Assembly: GCA_947396885.1 (NCBI GenBank)
Contig: OX377204.1
Coordinates: forward strand, 90,902,728 to 90,966,727
Direction of reading: 5' to 3'
DNA length: 64,000 nucleotides
Origin: Heligmosomoides polygyrus polygyrus
Taxonomy: Eukaryota; Nematoda; Chromadorea; Rhabditida; Heligmosomidae
The notes beneath the pieces are model-generated. The model ran no database searches. It was not told where the DNA came from and worked only from the letters and a program-made list of their open reading frames with translations. The position numbers and the translations under genes were made by a program. Each line of letters opens with the position of its first letter. Position 1 is the stretch's first letter. This document shows, piece after piece, positions 21,147 to 31,937 of the stretch.

Positions 21147-21225
21147 TATTAGGTTGTAACGAAATTAATGGCACTGAACCACTGTAAATTTAAACAGTTA
21201 ATATCTCGGCTTGTAGGCAAGTTTA

Positions 21226-22245
21226 TTAATCGAAATAAAAACCTTCTGATTCTACACATCTTTGCCAACGTGACACAAGCTTTTTTATCCCAGTAGCATA
21301 AAAATCAGAAGTTCTGGAATTGACGAAATCTTCGAAGGCACTTTCGGCATCCTGTTGGTATTTGAATATTTTCCCTACCAAGAAGTCGCCAAGATGCTTG
21401 AAGGAATGGTAGTCTGTTGGGGAGAGGTCGGGAGAAAACGGAGGATGTGGTAGAGTTTCAATGCTCAGCTCATTCAATTTCTGCAACGTCATTCGTGCTA
21501 CGTGGGAGCGAGCATTGTCGTGCAGAAGGAGAACTCGCCTTCGGTTTACCACGGCCGGCCGGATATAATTCAACTTTTTCATCATTTCTTCAATTTCTAT
21601 GCAGTACTTCTCTGCCGTGATGGATTCACCGGGAGGGAGGAAGCTGTGGTGAATAATTCCCAGCGAACACCACCATACTGCCACCATTACTTTCTTTTGG
21701 TGCAATTCCGGCTTCGCAAAAACCTTGGGGCTCTCATCGCTGTCCACGCACTGTGCCGATCGTCGTCTGTTGTCGTACATTATCCATTTCTCGTCACAGG
21801 TTGCGATGCGATCAAGGAATGGGTCCGTTTCGTTCCGTAGAAGCAGTGCGGACGAGATCTCACATCGTCGGTTTCTTTGCTCCTCAGACAGCTCGTGAGG
21901 CACCCATCCTTCCGGCTTTTTGGTCTTTCCAATTTCCTTCAGATGCCGGGCAGCTGCGTTGTGACTGACGCCAAGAACCTTCGCCATCTCCCTCGTACCT
22001 TTGTGTGGATCCTCCTCTGCCACATCTCTCAGCTTGTCCTCATCAACATCACTATGCCTCCCACGACCTTCATGTTCTTCCAAGCTCTCATCTCCATTCC
22101 GGAACTTCTGATACCAACGAAACGCCGTTCGAATTGTGGAACATCCTTGACCGAATGCGGCGTTGATCTTCTCGTCCGCCTCCTTAGCTGTAGTGTCCTG
22201 CTTGAATTCATACAAGTAAATGCCTCGGATTATCCTTTTGTCCAT
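21226..22245 (-). CDS. Mariner transposase, intact (DD34D)
   Basis: I start at ATG 22245 (MDKRIIRGIYLYEFK); five in-frame codons upstream begin with TTG and end in TTTTTTGCAG, which looks like a splice acceptor. The 339-residue product has two helix-turn-helix modules (FRWYQKFRNGDESLEEHEGR, then AKVLGVSHNAAARHLKEIGK), the linker WVPHELSEEQ, and catalytic Asps in TCDEKWIMYDN, LLHDNARSH and FSPDLSPTDYH with 34 residues between the last two. Length and motif order are those of complete mariners. It would excise and reinsert the element at TA sites. The last residues are GFYFD and then a stop. Confidence 0.95.
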   Translation of the reverse strand: MDKRIIRGIYLYEFKQDTTAKEADEKINAAFGQGCSTIRTAFRWYQKFRNGDESLEEHEGRGRHSDVDEDKLRDVAEEDPHKGTREMAKVLGVSHNAAARHLKEIGKTKKPEGWVPHELSEEQRNRRCEISSALLLRNETDPFLDRIATCDEKWIMYDNRRRSAQCVDSDESPKVFAKPELHQKKVMVAVWWCSLGIIHHSFLPPGESITAEKYCIEIEEMMKKLNYIRPAVVNRRRVLLLHDNARSHVARMTLQKLNELSIETLPHPPFSPDLSPTDYHSFKHLGDFLVGKIFKYQQDAESAFEDFVNSRTSDFYATGIKKLVSRWQRCVESEGFYFD

Positions 22246-22308
22246 CTGCAAAAAAGTCAATAAAACTCTAAAGTTTTCCCACTTTTACATAGAAAATTTG
22301 GTACTCAC
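22246..22308 (-). promoter_or_regulatory. Candidate 63-bp intron in mariner leader
   Basis: Minus-strand CTACCG|GTGAGTACC at 22308 is a strong 5' splice site, and GACTTTTTTGCAG ends directly before the ATG at 22245. The intron would be 63 bp, normal for nematodes. The sequence upstream has an ATG that soon hits TAG, so this would be a 5'-leader intron. Alternatively the acceptor alone could serve SL trans-splicing. Confidence 0.5.
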
Positions 22309-22433
22309 CGGTAGAGCAAAGTTTGCGCTTCTAAATGATATGCCACATGTAACGGTTTGTTCTTGATCAAACGCGTAAAGACGCGCCAAAAAATGGCGCG
22401 AGCCAGTGCCATTTAATTCGTTACAACCTAATA

Positions 22434-22973
22434 AAATGTGCGATCAGGCAGAATCCGGAGTTCCCCGCTTTCCTAGCTCTTTGCGAAACCGCTTTGTATG
22501 ACTGATCCATATACATATACTCGATACGAGCAATAGACCATGAAGTACAGAAGTTATAATAAAAATGCAAAAAGCCGATCAGTGGAATGTTAACACGTTG
22601 TGAACGCACGATTTTCGAATGTCTTGTGCGCGGGACCAATCCATTTTTGCAACGTCGAGACCGTGTCGCGGCATCATGTCACAAGGTCCCACCGTGTAGA
22701 AAGGTGTGACACGTCTTCATCGTGTTAACGTTCAGGAAAAGCAGCATTCCTAATTTTTGTTATTAGTGTTTTTGTAAAATCGCTTAAAACACGCTTAGCG
22801 GCTGAAAACATTCTCTCCGTCTCGACTGTTCCAGGTGGCGAGCAAAAGTATCCTGGAATAAGCAACGCCAGGTGAGGATTGGCATAACCTACGAGGGGGT
22901 TAGACCACTATCCTTGTGGATCCGTTGAGGGCTTGGAAGATCGGCGAAGACATTTCTAGCTCCAAAATGCATT
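22434..22973. other. No recognisable gene
   Basis: No motif seen in the open frames. Confidence 0.4.
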
Positions 22974-23274
22974 AAAGGATGAGGATAAAGAACGGCATTA
23001 CTCAATCTCTTTTGGAATGCGCCATGCAATCTACTTCTACGTGATATCATGGAGGCGATCCGAAGGCGTATTTGGCCAAATAATGACTTGCGGTGGCCAG
23101 CCGATGAAGAAGTCAGCGCATCATCCGCCAGACAAGTGGTAGCAATTCACAGACTCCGGAGAGATGGAAGGCTTGGTTTTTTTTAGTTTTCAACAATGTT
23201 GCAGGCGAACCAGAAGCCTGGTATCGGGTGCACGCGACAGCCGACACCTCATCCTACTACGCTACACGCGCCCC
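22974..23274 (-). mobile_element. SINE, copy with replaced segment
   Basis: Minus-strand SINE with tail, body and head (GTAGTAGGATGAGGTGTCGG). Part of the body next to the B-box is replaced by unrelated AT-rich sequence (about 23175-23205). Confidence 0.85.
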
Positions 23275-23429
23275 AAAATCCATTTAAAAATTCCAAAATT
23301 CAAAACAGTTTCATGAAAACGTTAAAATACTCTTGTTGGTTTCATTAGTCTTTTCAGGAACAGTCTTAATTGGGAGGATGAGGCCTGCATCATTAGTGAA
23401 GAGAAGGAGTAAATGTGATAAACGCACTG

Positions 23430-23560
23430 AGAAAAACGTCCGTTAAAAATTTCGTTGAATTTCTAAAAATTTCCGTTAAGTCGTTAAGCCAGATTTAAAC
23501 GAAAATTGCCGTTAATTCGTTAAATTCGTTAAATCGTTAACCGTTAAATGCGCACCCCTG
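23430..23560. repeat. CGTTAA-rich repeat tract
   Basis: Degenerate repeats of CGTTAAATTCGTTAA and TTCCGTTAAG, ending AAATGCGCACCCCT. A similar sequence in the opposite orientation lies at 20908-20960. Confidence 0.5.
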
Positions 23561-23564
23561 GTGG

Positions 23565-23855
23565 GTATAGGTAGAGCCACCGTAAGGAAATCGTGCCCAC
23601 TTCTAATAGCGGGTAGCGTGTACGATTCGTATTCATGAAAGGAATCAAGGCTAGAACCTCGAATCTCACTGGAGCGTCATCTTGTCAATGGGCGCGGGTA
23701 CTCGCGAGACTGCGGATATACCCACGATATACCCACGGTCATCGAGTATTCTCTACATACTGATAAAACTACGATGTGGAGAGTAAGGTTTATCACTAAT
23801 GTCTCATCGTGGGTACGTCTACCCTCTATACCCCGCATACCCACTGACATAAGTA
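23565..23855 (-). repeat. MITE-like repeat, decayed copy
   Basis: Reverse-oriented relative of 25112-25452: shared strings GTGGGTATAGGTAGAG, CCGTAAGGAA and TAAGGTTTATCA. The outer termini are not intact. Confidence 0.65.
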
Positions 23856-24424
23856 TTGATCAAACCAGCCCCGGATATGTTGGGATGGTGTGGAGAGGTT
23901 TGGAAGCCATCCGTAGCATTCCCGAGCTGTGCTTGATTCCTCGAATACTAAATAATGCTCCTAAATAAGGCCAATTTTTCGGAAGAAGCCGACCCCAACT
24001 CCTGGACGCAATCAAGCAGCGCTGATATTAGGTTGGTCAGAAAGCCTTTAGCGCATTTTGTGAAGGCTTCAGCCCTTTCTATTTTTAATCGGCAGCCAAA
24101 ACTCACACTTGGAGCGACCGTACGACAACATGAGAACCATCAAGCGCTGCTTCGTTCGCTTCTAAGGATGAGACTTTGGAAAGGAACATCGGTTGGGACA
24201 CCCCACACAGAGAAAGTCGCTGCTGTTCTCGAGGCTGCTCTAGCGGATCCTGAGGTCAGCACACGCAGTCTTGCGTCGAGTCTCGGCTGCATCCATGCGG
24301 CAGTCCTCAGTCGCCTCCAGTCCCTCGGCTACAGAACAGTGATGACTCTATGGATCTCTCATTTCTCGACCGACAACCGTCCGGTTCACCGTTGTCTGTC
24401 CGTCAGTTTTCCTTCTCCGCCCGC

Positions 24425-24534
24425 ACCGACAGGAGTTTCTGGAGGGCCTGTTTAGTGGTTGTGAGAGTTGCTGCTCTACACCGACAGGAGTTTCTGGAGG
24501 GCCTGTTTAGTGGTTGTGAGAGTTGCTGCTCTAC
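24425..24534 (+). repeat. Perfect 55-bp tandem duplication
   Basis: Units 24425-24479 and 24480-24534 are identical (begin ACCGACAGGAGTTTCTGG). They fall in the transposase pseudogene of mariner 5. No mismatch indicates a recent event. Confidence 0.95.
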
Positions 24535-24814
24535 TAGTCTAGCACGCATCATGCAGTGCGGAGGAGAAGACCCTGAGAAGCCAAATCGGGCCCTCACCAC
24601 ATTAAGCATTTCCTTTCTTGCTCTGAAATTCGCGAGGAATATTGCATTACGAGCTGCTCCCGCAAGGACACACAGTCATCGGCAGGATTTACGTCAATCG
24701 CCTTCAGAAACTAGTGGGCGCTGCTCGAGAAACGGCCGAGACGTAATTCTGTCAGCCTCCTTCACGAAAACGCTCGAAATAGGTCAAGAGATCCCCAATG
24801 AAAATTGGAGGAGC

Positions 24815-24868
24815 TGTCAGGGAGATTGGGGGCAGGTAAACGGTTCCCATCCCCCAATCTCCCTGACA
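24815..24868. repeat. Perfect 18-bp stem hairpin
   Basis: TGTCAGGGAGATTGGGGG and its exact complement at 24851-24868 flank an 18-bp loop. Confidence 0.9.
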
Positions 24869-25059
24869 TTGAATTTCTAACTATCACTTATTTCCTCTTT
24901 TTACGACACTCCTAGCGAAGGAAAAAACAGCAAAATTGAAGGAATTAAAAGGTTGATCAGCCATTTTTTGACTTCCACTCCACCCAGTTAGACGAGGGAT
25001 TCCCGGATTGCCCATTAGGAAGGCTCTAGTGGCCAACGGTGGTGAATTCCTAATGTGGA

Positions 25060-25683
25060 GGCGTGGAGAGCAGTCGAAGGAGGTGCCGGCTGTCGGGTGC
25101 ACCTGATACCAGGGCCCGGATTCATCAACGCACACATCCATGGGTATGCTGGATATAGGGGGTAGACATACCACGATTCATGATAAACCTTACCCGCCAA
25201 ATCGTGGATATATCAGTGGGTAGAGAAAACCCGAAGATCGATGTGGGTACATCCGTATACCCGCGACTCATTCGCGTCCCATTGACAAAATGGCGCTCCA
25301 GTAAGATCATCTGTTTTCGCGAAAGGCCCAGTCGTATCTCACCCTTGATTTCTTTCGTGAATACGATTCGTAGCCACTACCCATTGCTGGTAGTGGGTAT
25401 GATTCCCTTACGGTATCTCTACCTATACCCATTGCTTGATGAATCCGGACCCAGGTTCTTGGTTCGGATTTCTCGCCCATACCAACCAAGCCTTCCATCC
25501 CTGTTTCAGTGATTTGGTGTGTTACTTGTCTGGGGAGGATTAAGCGCTGACTTATTCATTGACTGGCCATCGTAGGTCTTTCTATGGCAAACTACGCCTT
25601 CAAGTACCGTCCACGACATCCCGTAGAAGAACAATGCGTAGCGCATCCCAAGAATTCAGTAACACCGTCCTTTACCCTTATCC
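25060..25683 (+). mobile_element. SINE split by a MITE
   Basis: The SINE head (25060-25111) and remainder (25453-25683, GGTTCTTGGTTCGGATTTC to the tail TTTACCCTTATCC) form one copy. The 341-bp MITE at 25112-25452 interrupts it inside the B-box region. Confidence 0.88.
25112..25452. mobile_element. MITE inserted in a SINE
   Basis: Ends GGCCCGGATTCATCAA and TTGATGAATCCGGACC are inverted repeats. If the element is counted from 25113, CAG is duplicated on both sides and restores the SINE when collapsed. It has no coding capacity. A decayed relative lies at 23565-23855; other elements with the same termini but different interiors lie at 36376 and 57059. Confidence 0.82.
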
Positions 25684-25759
25684 TAAATTCCATTGTAAAC
25701 TGAATAAAAATGTAAAGAAGAAAATTTTCAAACAGAAGAAGGATTTCTGACCAACCTCG

Positions 25760-26041
25760 GGGATGAAGAACGGCGTTGCTCATTCCGCTTTGGGATGCGC
25801 CACGCATTCTACCTCTACGGGATGTCGTGGAGGCTACTTGAATGGCCATCGGTCATTCAATGATTTGCGATGGGCAGGAAATAGGCAACTCAGTGTTTTT
25901 CTTTCCAAAGGAGCTCGGCACCAAGCTACAGACTCCGGAATGGTAAAAGCCTCGGTTGGCCTGGGCGGGAAATTTGAGCCAGGAACCTGGTATCGGGTGC
26001 ACCAGACAGCCGGCACCTCCTTCGACTGCGCTACACGCACG
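25760..26041 (-). mobile_element. SINE copy
   Basis: Complete minus-strand SINE abutting the right end of mariner 5, in inverted orientation to the copy at 25060. Head GTAGCGCAGTCGAAGGAGG, body and reduced tail are present. Confidence 0.88.
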
Positions 26042-27479
26042 CATACGACTAACCTATCGTGCTATAATAATTACGTGCTTAAGCCGTGACAACCAAACAA
26101 CGCCTAAAAGCAGCAATTTTTATAAGCATATTAAAGTGATTCTATATCAGCAAACATGCGTTTTTTTTAAATTTTTGCAAAAACAATTCTTCAGTAGGAC
26201 TAAGAATAGGAAAAAATATTGCTTGAATAGTAGAACTGCCGACCCTTCAAAAAATCCGACAATGAGTGAGGGGTATGCTTTCAAAAATAAGTTGTGCGAG
26301 AACAGGCGAACGCCGGTCACGACGAACATCATCCATCCGTGCCATAAACACCGCCGATAGTTTACTTTGCACGTAATCAGCGCTGGTGATCGCTGAGGGA
26401 AACAATTTGCCGGAGGTGCGTCAAGGTGAGGCCTCCAAAGGGGTGGTCAGTTAGAAGAAGTAGATAGCTATTGGGCTAGATCTGGCGAATATTCTCTCAT
26501 TTTAAACGAAAACGAGTAGATTTGAGTAACAGAGACTTTAAATACACTGCAGACTGCACATAAGTCAATTCCTGGTTCAAAATAATCTTTCTCTCCACTG
26601 TGCAGTGGTTCTAGCGGTTCGTTTCATGAGATCCCATATTCGTTATTCGAGACCGGTGTAACGGTGCTAACGTTGGAATTTGGGAAGGTATACCTCACTG
26701 GGTATTGCTAATAAAAAAAATAAAAATCGCAGGATAGAAAGCTAAGGAGAGCTATAAAATGTTTCACCATCTTTAGCGAGCTCTTTGATTTAATGAAAGT
26801 TCTCCGTTCCAATCCATCAAGCCGTTACAGTTCGTCCAACGGCTGATATTAACCCGATGCATTCATCCTTGCTGGCTGCTTGATTTAAAAAAAAATGCTT
26901 TTCTGCACTCGTGTTGTACATTTAATTCTTAGTAGAGCAACAGAGCGTTTCAGTTCGAGACCATATATTTTATACAATTAACATACAGGATTTTATACAG
27001 ATAACAAAATATCATAACATTTGTATTTCGACTGCATACAGTGGCGATAAATATTTACGGACACCTACCTCTGCGGAATTTTTCAACCGTAACTTTGGAA
27101 CCATGAACTCCAGAGGAAAGCTGAGTAGGTTTTTGAATCCTCTAAAAATTCTCTACAAAACACTTCTAAATGTCGCCTCGGCGTTTCTAAATTCAAAAAG
27201 AAATTCGAATGAGGAGTTGAAAGAAGATGGTCATGAGGCAACACATTGGAGAAACCTCCTTCTAAGTACTTCTTAATTAGCTCGTGGTGTGCTTTTGATA
27301 TACCGTCATCCGCAGTAGAATAGCTTTCAATTTTCATAGGCCAAACAGCGTTCAAGTTGATCCAAGGTTTCATCCATCCTTTAAGACCGACAAGCGGATC
27401 TCACAGGAGTAAGAACGCTGCTAATTTCTACGAAGACCACTAAATCCCTTTACGCTTTGATGTGGGCCGGCTTTAGTTA

Positions 27480-27700
27480 CGTTTTTGAATTTTTGCGAAT
27501 ATTCGAATAGTTTTGAATGCTCACAAATTTTAAGTACTCGAATTCGAATCTATTCAAATGCTGCGGTTTTTTGAATGGTTGAGTTCGAATAAATTTTCAA
27601 AAAATGCGGTTCTTTTGAATATTCGAATGCGAACATGTCCGAAGAACGCCATTTTTGAATATTCGAATACGAGTACATTCGAAAAACGAGATTTTTCGGA
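27480..27700. repeat. Degenerate TTCGAATATTCG repeats
   Basis: Irregular ~50-bp units containing TTTTTGAATATTCGAAT, AT-rich and near-palindromic. Similar sequence recurs at 42965-43095. Confidence 0.65.
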
Positions 27701-28709
27701 AAGTTACGTTCTGACGAACTTAGCAAATAATATGAACTGGATGTCCTGAACCTATCTCTAACTACTGCCCGTTTGCGCGCACTTCTGTGTGTTTATAACC
27801 CTGGTTCTCAAGTGGTAGAACTTGAATTATTTTTCTGTGATGATCTACAAGCTACTAAATCAGAAAATCACGCCTCAAAGGCGGCTGTTTTTCGACGAAT
27901 ATCATTGGTCTTAGGCGCCCTCCATTTTGTTTGAGAAACTTCTCTCGGCTCTGAAATCGTTCAACTTTTTGCTAGATTCTAGAGCCTCAGAATGGATAGC
28001 ATCTTAAAAACCCCATGAAAGAACTCGAACTCAGCTTAGTTCTAGCCCTCTACACATCACTGCGGTGGCAGTGGGAAAGACCGTGTTTCTCAAAACTGGC
28101 TGGGATTATGTGCTTTTAACCGCTGTGGTGGCCGATGTGATGAATGCGACCGCGCCACGTGAGGTGTTTTCCCCTTGAGGCTTTCGCTAAACCATTTCAT
28201 CAGTACTTCAGCAAGTGCTTAAGCTATTCTGGCTATAGGACGAACCAAAGAAGGCTCCAGACGCCTTTATCTGTTTAGCCATTATTTTTAGCGATAAAGC
28301 GTAAGAAAACCTGAAACAATAAGAAAACCTGTTGCCTTCCTCCCACAAAAGTGCTCTGGTTTTTATTTGGAACAGCAGATTTTTTTAGTTTAAGGGACAC
28401 TTTCGGCCGACTTTCCCCCGGATGTGCAGGTTTACAAAATTTATATGACATCTCATCCTACTATATAATGTCACGTGTCCGTCACGGGGGGGGGGGGACT
28501 GGAGCCAAAAGATGCCTACGACAGTGCGGCATATCCCAGCCGGGCTTCATTTGAGCTTAACCATGGTGATTGCTGGCGAACTATATCCTTGGCTGATCGC
28601 CCAAATTTACAAGATATTCAAGGGGGAGCGCATCAGGATATGAATGGAGATCGAGTGCAGAGGGTAGGGACTCAGGAGGCATGCCCTAGTCGTCACTCAG
28701 CATGCGTCT

Positions 28710-28795
28710 AGATTCAGAAGACCTGCACTAGACGTCGTCCAACGTGCGTAGGGATTCAGAAGACGCACTAAAGACGTCATCCAACTTGCGTAGGG
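28710..28795 (+). repeat. Two-unit tandem repeat (~43 bp)
   Basis: GATTCAGAAGACCTGCACTA.. (28710) and GATTCAGAAGACGCACTAAA.. (28752), both ending in TGCGTAGG; a few differences. Confidence 0.7.
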
Positions 28796-29412
28796 ATCCC
28801 GACTAAGGCGACCAATAGGAGAGGGCCAACGAAGGGGAACCATTAGAGGGGGAAGCGTGAATAAGGGGGTGGGCATCATTTTCCCTCAACATCGTTTAGT
28901 ATGTGTCGGATTTCCGAAGACGGCTTACAGAAGTCGTGGCACGTGTGTTAAAGTGCAGAAGGAGTGTCATAGACGTCGTGACAACGTAGTGACACGTGAA
29001 TCGGCACTCAGTGTCACATGTGCGGGCTTGACTCTCACTCCGTTTCTTAGCCAGCACATAGGAAAGGGAGTACTTCGGGGAGGGGGGGGGGCGAGAGGGG
29101 TAGAGAAAGTGACCATGGGATTCGGAGGAGTATTATTGCCGTGGGACAGTAAGCGGTGTCGACCAATACCGGTTAATTTTAATGATGATTTTGCTGATTA
29201 AGCATCGGATTGGGACTCTCATCACCTGTTTCTCGTCACGTAGAGAACGAGCGCTTCGGAGAATAAATCGCGTGTATGTGATAGAGGGTGGATGGGCTTC
29301 ATATGCGCAGGGAAAAATCTGCCCTACCATACCCACTGAAATAATCTATACAGTAAAGCCAGTTTTTTTACTGTAAGAAGGCCTAAAGAAGAAAGGAGGA
29401 AGATTGGGATTG

Positions 29413-29505
29413 TTCTATTCTCGGGGTTTGGCGGCGAAGCTCCCAACCAGATGGGATGGGGTTGCTCTATTCTCGGGGTTTGGGGCAAAGCCCTCAACCA
29501 GACGT
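29413..29505 (+). repeat. Two-unit tandem repeat
   Basis: CTATTCTCGGGGTTTGG followed by GAAGC/AAAGC and CAACCAGA, twice, ~48 bp apart. Confidence 0.65.
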
Positions 29506-29981
29506 TGAACGTCTGCCCTTAAGATACGTTAGTAACCGTAAAACACGTCAAATAGATAGTGCAAGCAATATACGAAAAATGCCTTAAGCCTGGTAGGTTA
29601 GTGGTCCCGATAGTCTTAAATGGAATCCCACTGTCGCACAATTCAATACCTTCCAAACAATATGCAGAAAAAAGTCACCAGAAATACTTCAAGGCAATAA
29701 TCGAACACCTGACCATGGAGCTGTTCGTTTGCGTTTTCTGGCAAATTAGCTGTAAGCCTTTACTTTATAAGGCTGTGCAATTCCATACTAAACTTTCAGA
29801 CTCTCCAACTTGGTGGGTACGGGACCTTCACAGAAATGGAACATATCTTTCTACTATAGAGTGCGTTCCAAAGTATGTATCCACATTAAATTTGACAGTT
29901 TTACATTTTACGCTCGTTTTTCCGAGCTGGTATTAGCCGCCTTATCTTCATCATGGTCGAAAATAGCCAGGTCAATTAGAT

Positions 29982-30100
29982 GGATGTTTTGTTGCGACTA
30001 AAAATTCTGCACCAAGCGGGACTCAAACCCCACCTTGTGCTTTCCGGGCAACGATGCCACGCTTTACACCACCAGCGCTGTTTGACCGAACAGAACATCC
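29982..30100 (-). repeat. tRNA-core inverted-repeat element, copy 2
   Basis: Arms GGATGTTTTGTTGCGAC (left) and ..CAGAACATCC (right) enclose a degraded minus-strand tRNA-like core (T arm GGTTTGAGTCCCGC). It faces copy 3; sequence beyond both copies is also inverted (CACCTATCAGCACTC at about 30127 and GAGTGCTGATAGGTG at 30250). Confidence 0.75.
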
Positions 30101-30285
30101 GGGATATCCTCCTAGTATCCTCCAATCACCTATCAGCACTCTCGCCGCTCTTGGCTTAAGCGACAATGTAAAAATCATTTCGACGTAGACCTTCAGCTTA
30201 AGCGGTTTCATGCTGATATCAGCGACCGGCTCATCCCGTTATCAAAGATGAGTGCTGATAGGTGATTCCTACTAGGAAGATATGT

Positions 30286-30405
30286 GGATGTTCTTTGCGG
30301 TCAAACAGCGCTGGCAGTGTAAGGCGCAACATCGCTGCCCGGAAAGCAAAAGGTGCAGGTTCGAGTCCCGCCTGCCGAAGGAGTTTTGGTCGCAACAGAA
30401 CATCC
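30286..30405 (+). repeat. tRNA-core inverted-repeat element, copy 3
   Basis: Plus-oriented copy: arm GGATGTTCTTTGCGGTCAAA, core with GTGTAAGGCGCAACATCGC and T arm CAGGTTCGAGTCCCGCCTG, then TTTTGGTCGCAACAGAACAT. Copies 2 and 3 together form a ~430-bp inverted repeat centred near 30195. Confidence 0.78.
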
Positions 30406-30956
30406 ATCTAAGAAATTCTAGTTTCTCTAACAGCCGCCCCAGGCTTAAGGGAGAATGTAAAAAGCGCCAGGTCGCTCTTTAAGAAAAATTCTTCATCTCT
30501 AGTAAAATCAGGACGTCGCCACTCCGTCGGTCTAAACGCAGTAAGGCCCGTTCTGAAGCGAACGTGGTCGACAGTTCATGTCGTTCGATACCACATGAGC
30601 AATCCTTCGTGTGCCCTGCCGCGAAGGTGCCTGAGGACAACCAGGTACAGGTCAGATCGATAATCTTCAGGATTCTGAAGGGAATGGTTGATACATTCAG
30701 CGACCGAGCTGGCGAGAAATGGCATGGTCTGCCAAGCCACTGTCCTTGAGTACAAGGATCTGAGCTTGCTCTTCGAACTGGCATAGGCACTTCCACGAAC
30801 TGGCATAGTGACTAATTTGGAGAGCAGTTTACATTGGCTTTACATAGCAGATCTCTCATGAAAAAGCGAATACAGTTTCAAAAAGAATGTAAGCAAATCC
30901 GGTGTCCTGGGGTGGATGATACTTTTGAAACTTACTTGCTTTACTTTGATACTTTG

Positions 30957-31937
30957 ATGGTCCTTTTATCGGCAAGAGGTCTTCTCAGCGGGGACCACAA
31001 CTCTTCCAGACCGCTCGATCTCTGGCAGCTTGCATCCAGTGAGCCAGACTTCGCTCTCTGAAAGATCTTGAGAATCAGTCTGCCCATCGCGTTGGCGGTC
31101 GTCCCAGTGGTCTCTAATGGTCTCTGGGGAGCCATTCTGTGACACGGAGACTCCATCTATCGCCCTTTTGTCGAAGAAGGTGCCCGGCCCAGAGATATTT
31201 GGACTTCTTCATGTACTGCAGCGGGTCTGCTAATTACGACTTCTCCCGTAGCTCCGAGCTTCATAGGCCTTCTTGCCATTGCTGACGAAGGCTTGTCCTC
31301 AGATGACATCTCTCCAGTGCACGATGCGTAGTTTGCATTGCTCTGGCGATTGTCTTGTTGTCGGGCCAGGTTTCCGTCGCGTAACACATCGCAGACAGTA
31401 CAGAGGCGTTGAATATCGAGGCCCTGAGGCCGGGATCCTTGACCTGATCGGTGATTTCGCGAATCGAACTGAAGGCTGCCCATGCTGCGCGTCTCCTGCG
31501 GGCGATTTCAGGAGCGAGGTCGTTACCCATGCAGCTCTCTTCCCAGATAGACGTAGGAGTCGACCTGTTGTAGAGCGACTCCATCTAACCTTACGAGTCC
31601 CGTGTTACACCACTGGTTGACCATAAATTGCGTTTTGGACATATTCATGTCCAATCCTGTCTTCATACCTGCCACATTGAGCTCGTTCAGCATTTCCTCG
31701 ACTTCTGCCGTGCTGGTAGAGATGAGAATAGTATCGTCGGCGAAGCGAAGGTTGCTGATCCGTTTACCGCCGACAAGGTTGCCTTTATCGTTCAAGTTCA
31801 AGTCTTTCATGGCATCCTGGAGTGCCGCTGTGAATATCTTGGGAGAAATCGTATCTCCCTGCCGTACTCCTTTCCCGATAGGAATTTTAAGCTTTCGATC
31901 GAACAACTGGATGGTAGTCGACGTTGTTCGATCTTCT
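30957..31937 (-). pseudogene. RTE-type reverse transcriptase, 5'-truncated remnant
   Basis: Minus-strand fragments read [30 protein letters not shown] (the FADD catalytic box), YVYLGRELHG, NDLAPEIARRRRAAWAAF, SKYLWAGHLLRQKGDRWSLR and RPLGRPPTRWAD. This is the RT 3' half and C-terminus of an RTE relative, clearly different in sequence from the copy at 4718. The frame changes at least twice and the 5' half is missing. No flanking duplication was found. Confidence 0.88.

Larger units (their letters stand above)
21149..22431 (-). mobile_element. Mariner element 4, intact
   Basis: 28-bp TIRs (21149-21176, 22404-22431; start TTAGGTTGTAACGAA, two mismatches between ends) are flanked by TA (21147-21148, 22432-22433). 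The element is 1283 bp with one uninterrupted transposase gene. It is the only mariner in the window with all parts in place, so it is the candidate autonomous source for the truncated copy at 44129. Activity cannot be judged from sequence alone. Confidence 0.95.
24028..25757 (+). mobile_element. Mariner element 5, decayed, with nested insertions
   Basis: The left end TTAGGTTGGTCAGAAAGCC (24028, TA at 24026) and a matching right end TTTCTGACCAACCT (25744-25757) bracket a decayed plus-strand transposase (VAAVLEAALADPEVSTRSLA..SRLQSLGY; HYELLPQGHTVIGRIY in shifted frames). A perfect 55-bp tandem duplication lies within it (24425-24534), and a SINE carrying a MITE is inserted near the right side. 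The right flank is not a clean TA. Confidence 0.65.
26042..29981. other. Gene-poor stretch with simple repeats
   Basis: I recognise no gene. A minus frame at 27083-27373 (96 residues) has no known motif. Local repeats are listed separately at 27480, 28710 and 29413. Confidence 0.4.

Noticed and set aside
27083..27373. 96-codon minus-strand frame
   Set aside because: No motif, no homologous segment in the window, no flanking element ends.
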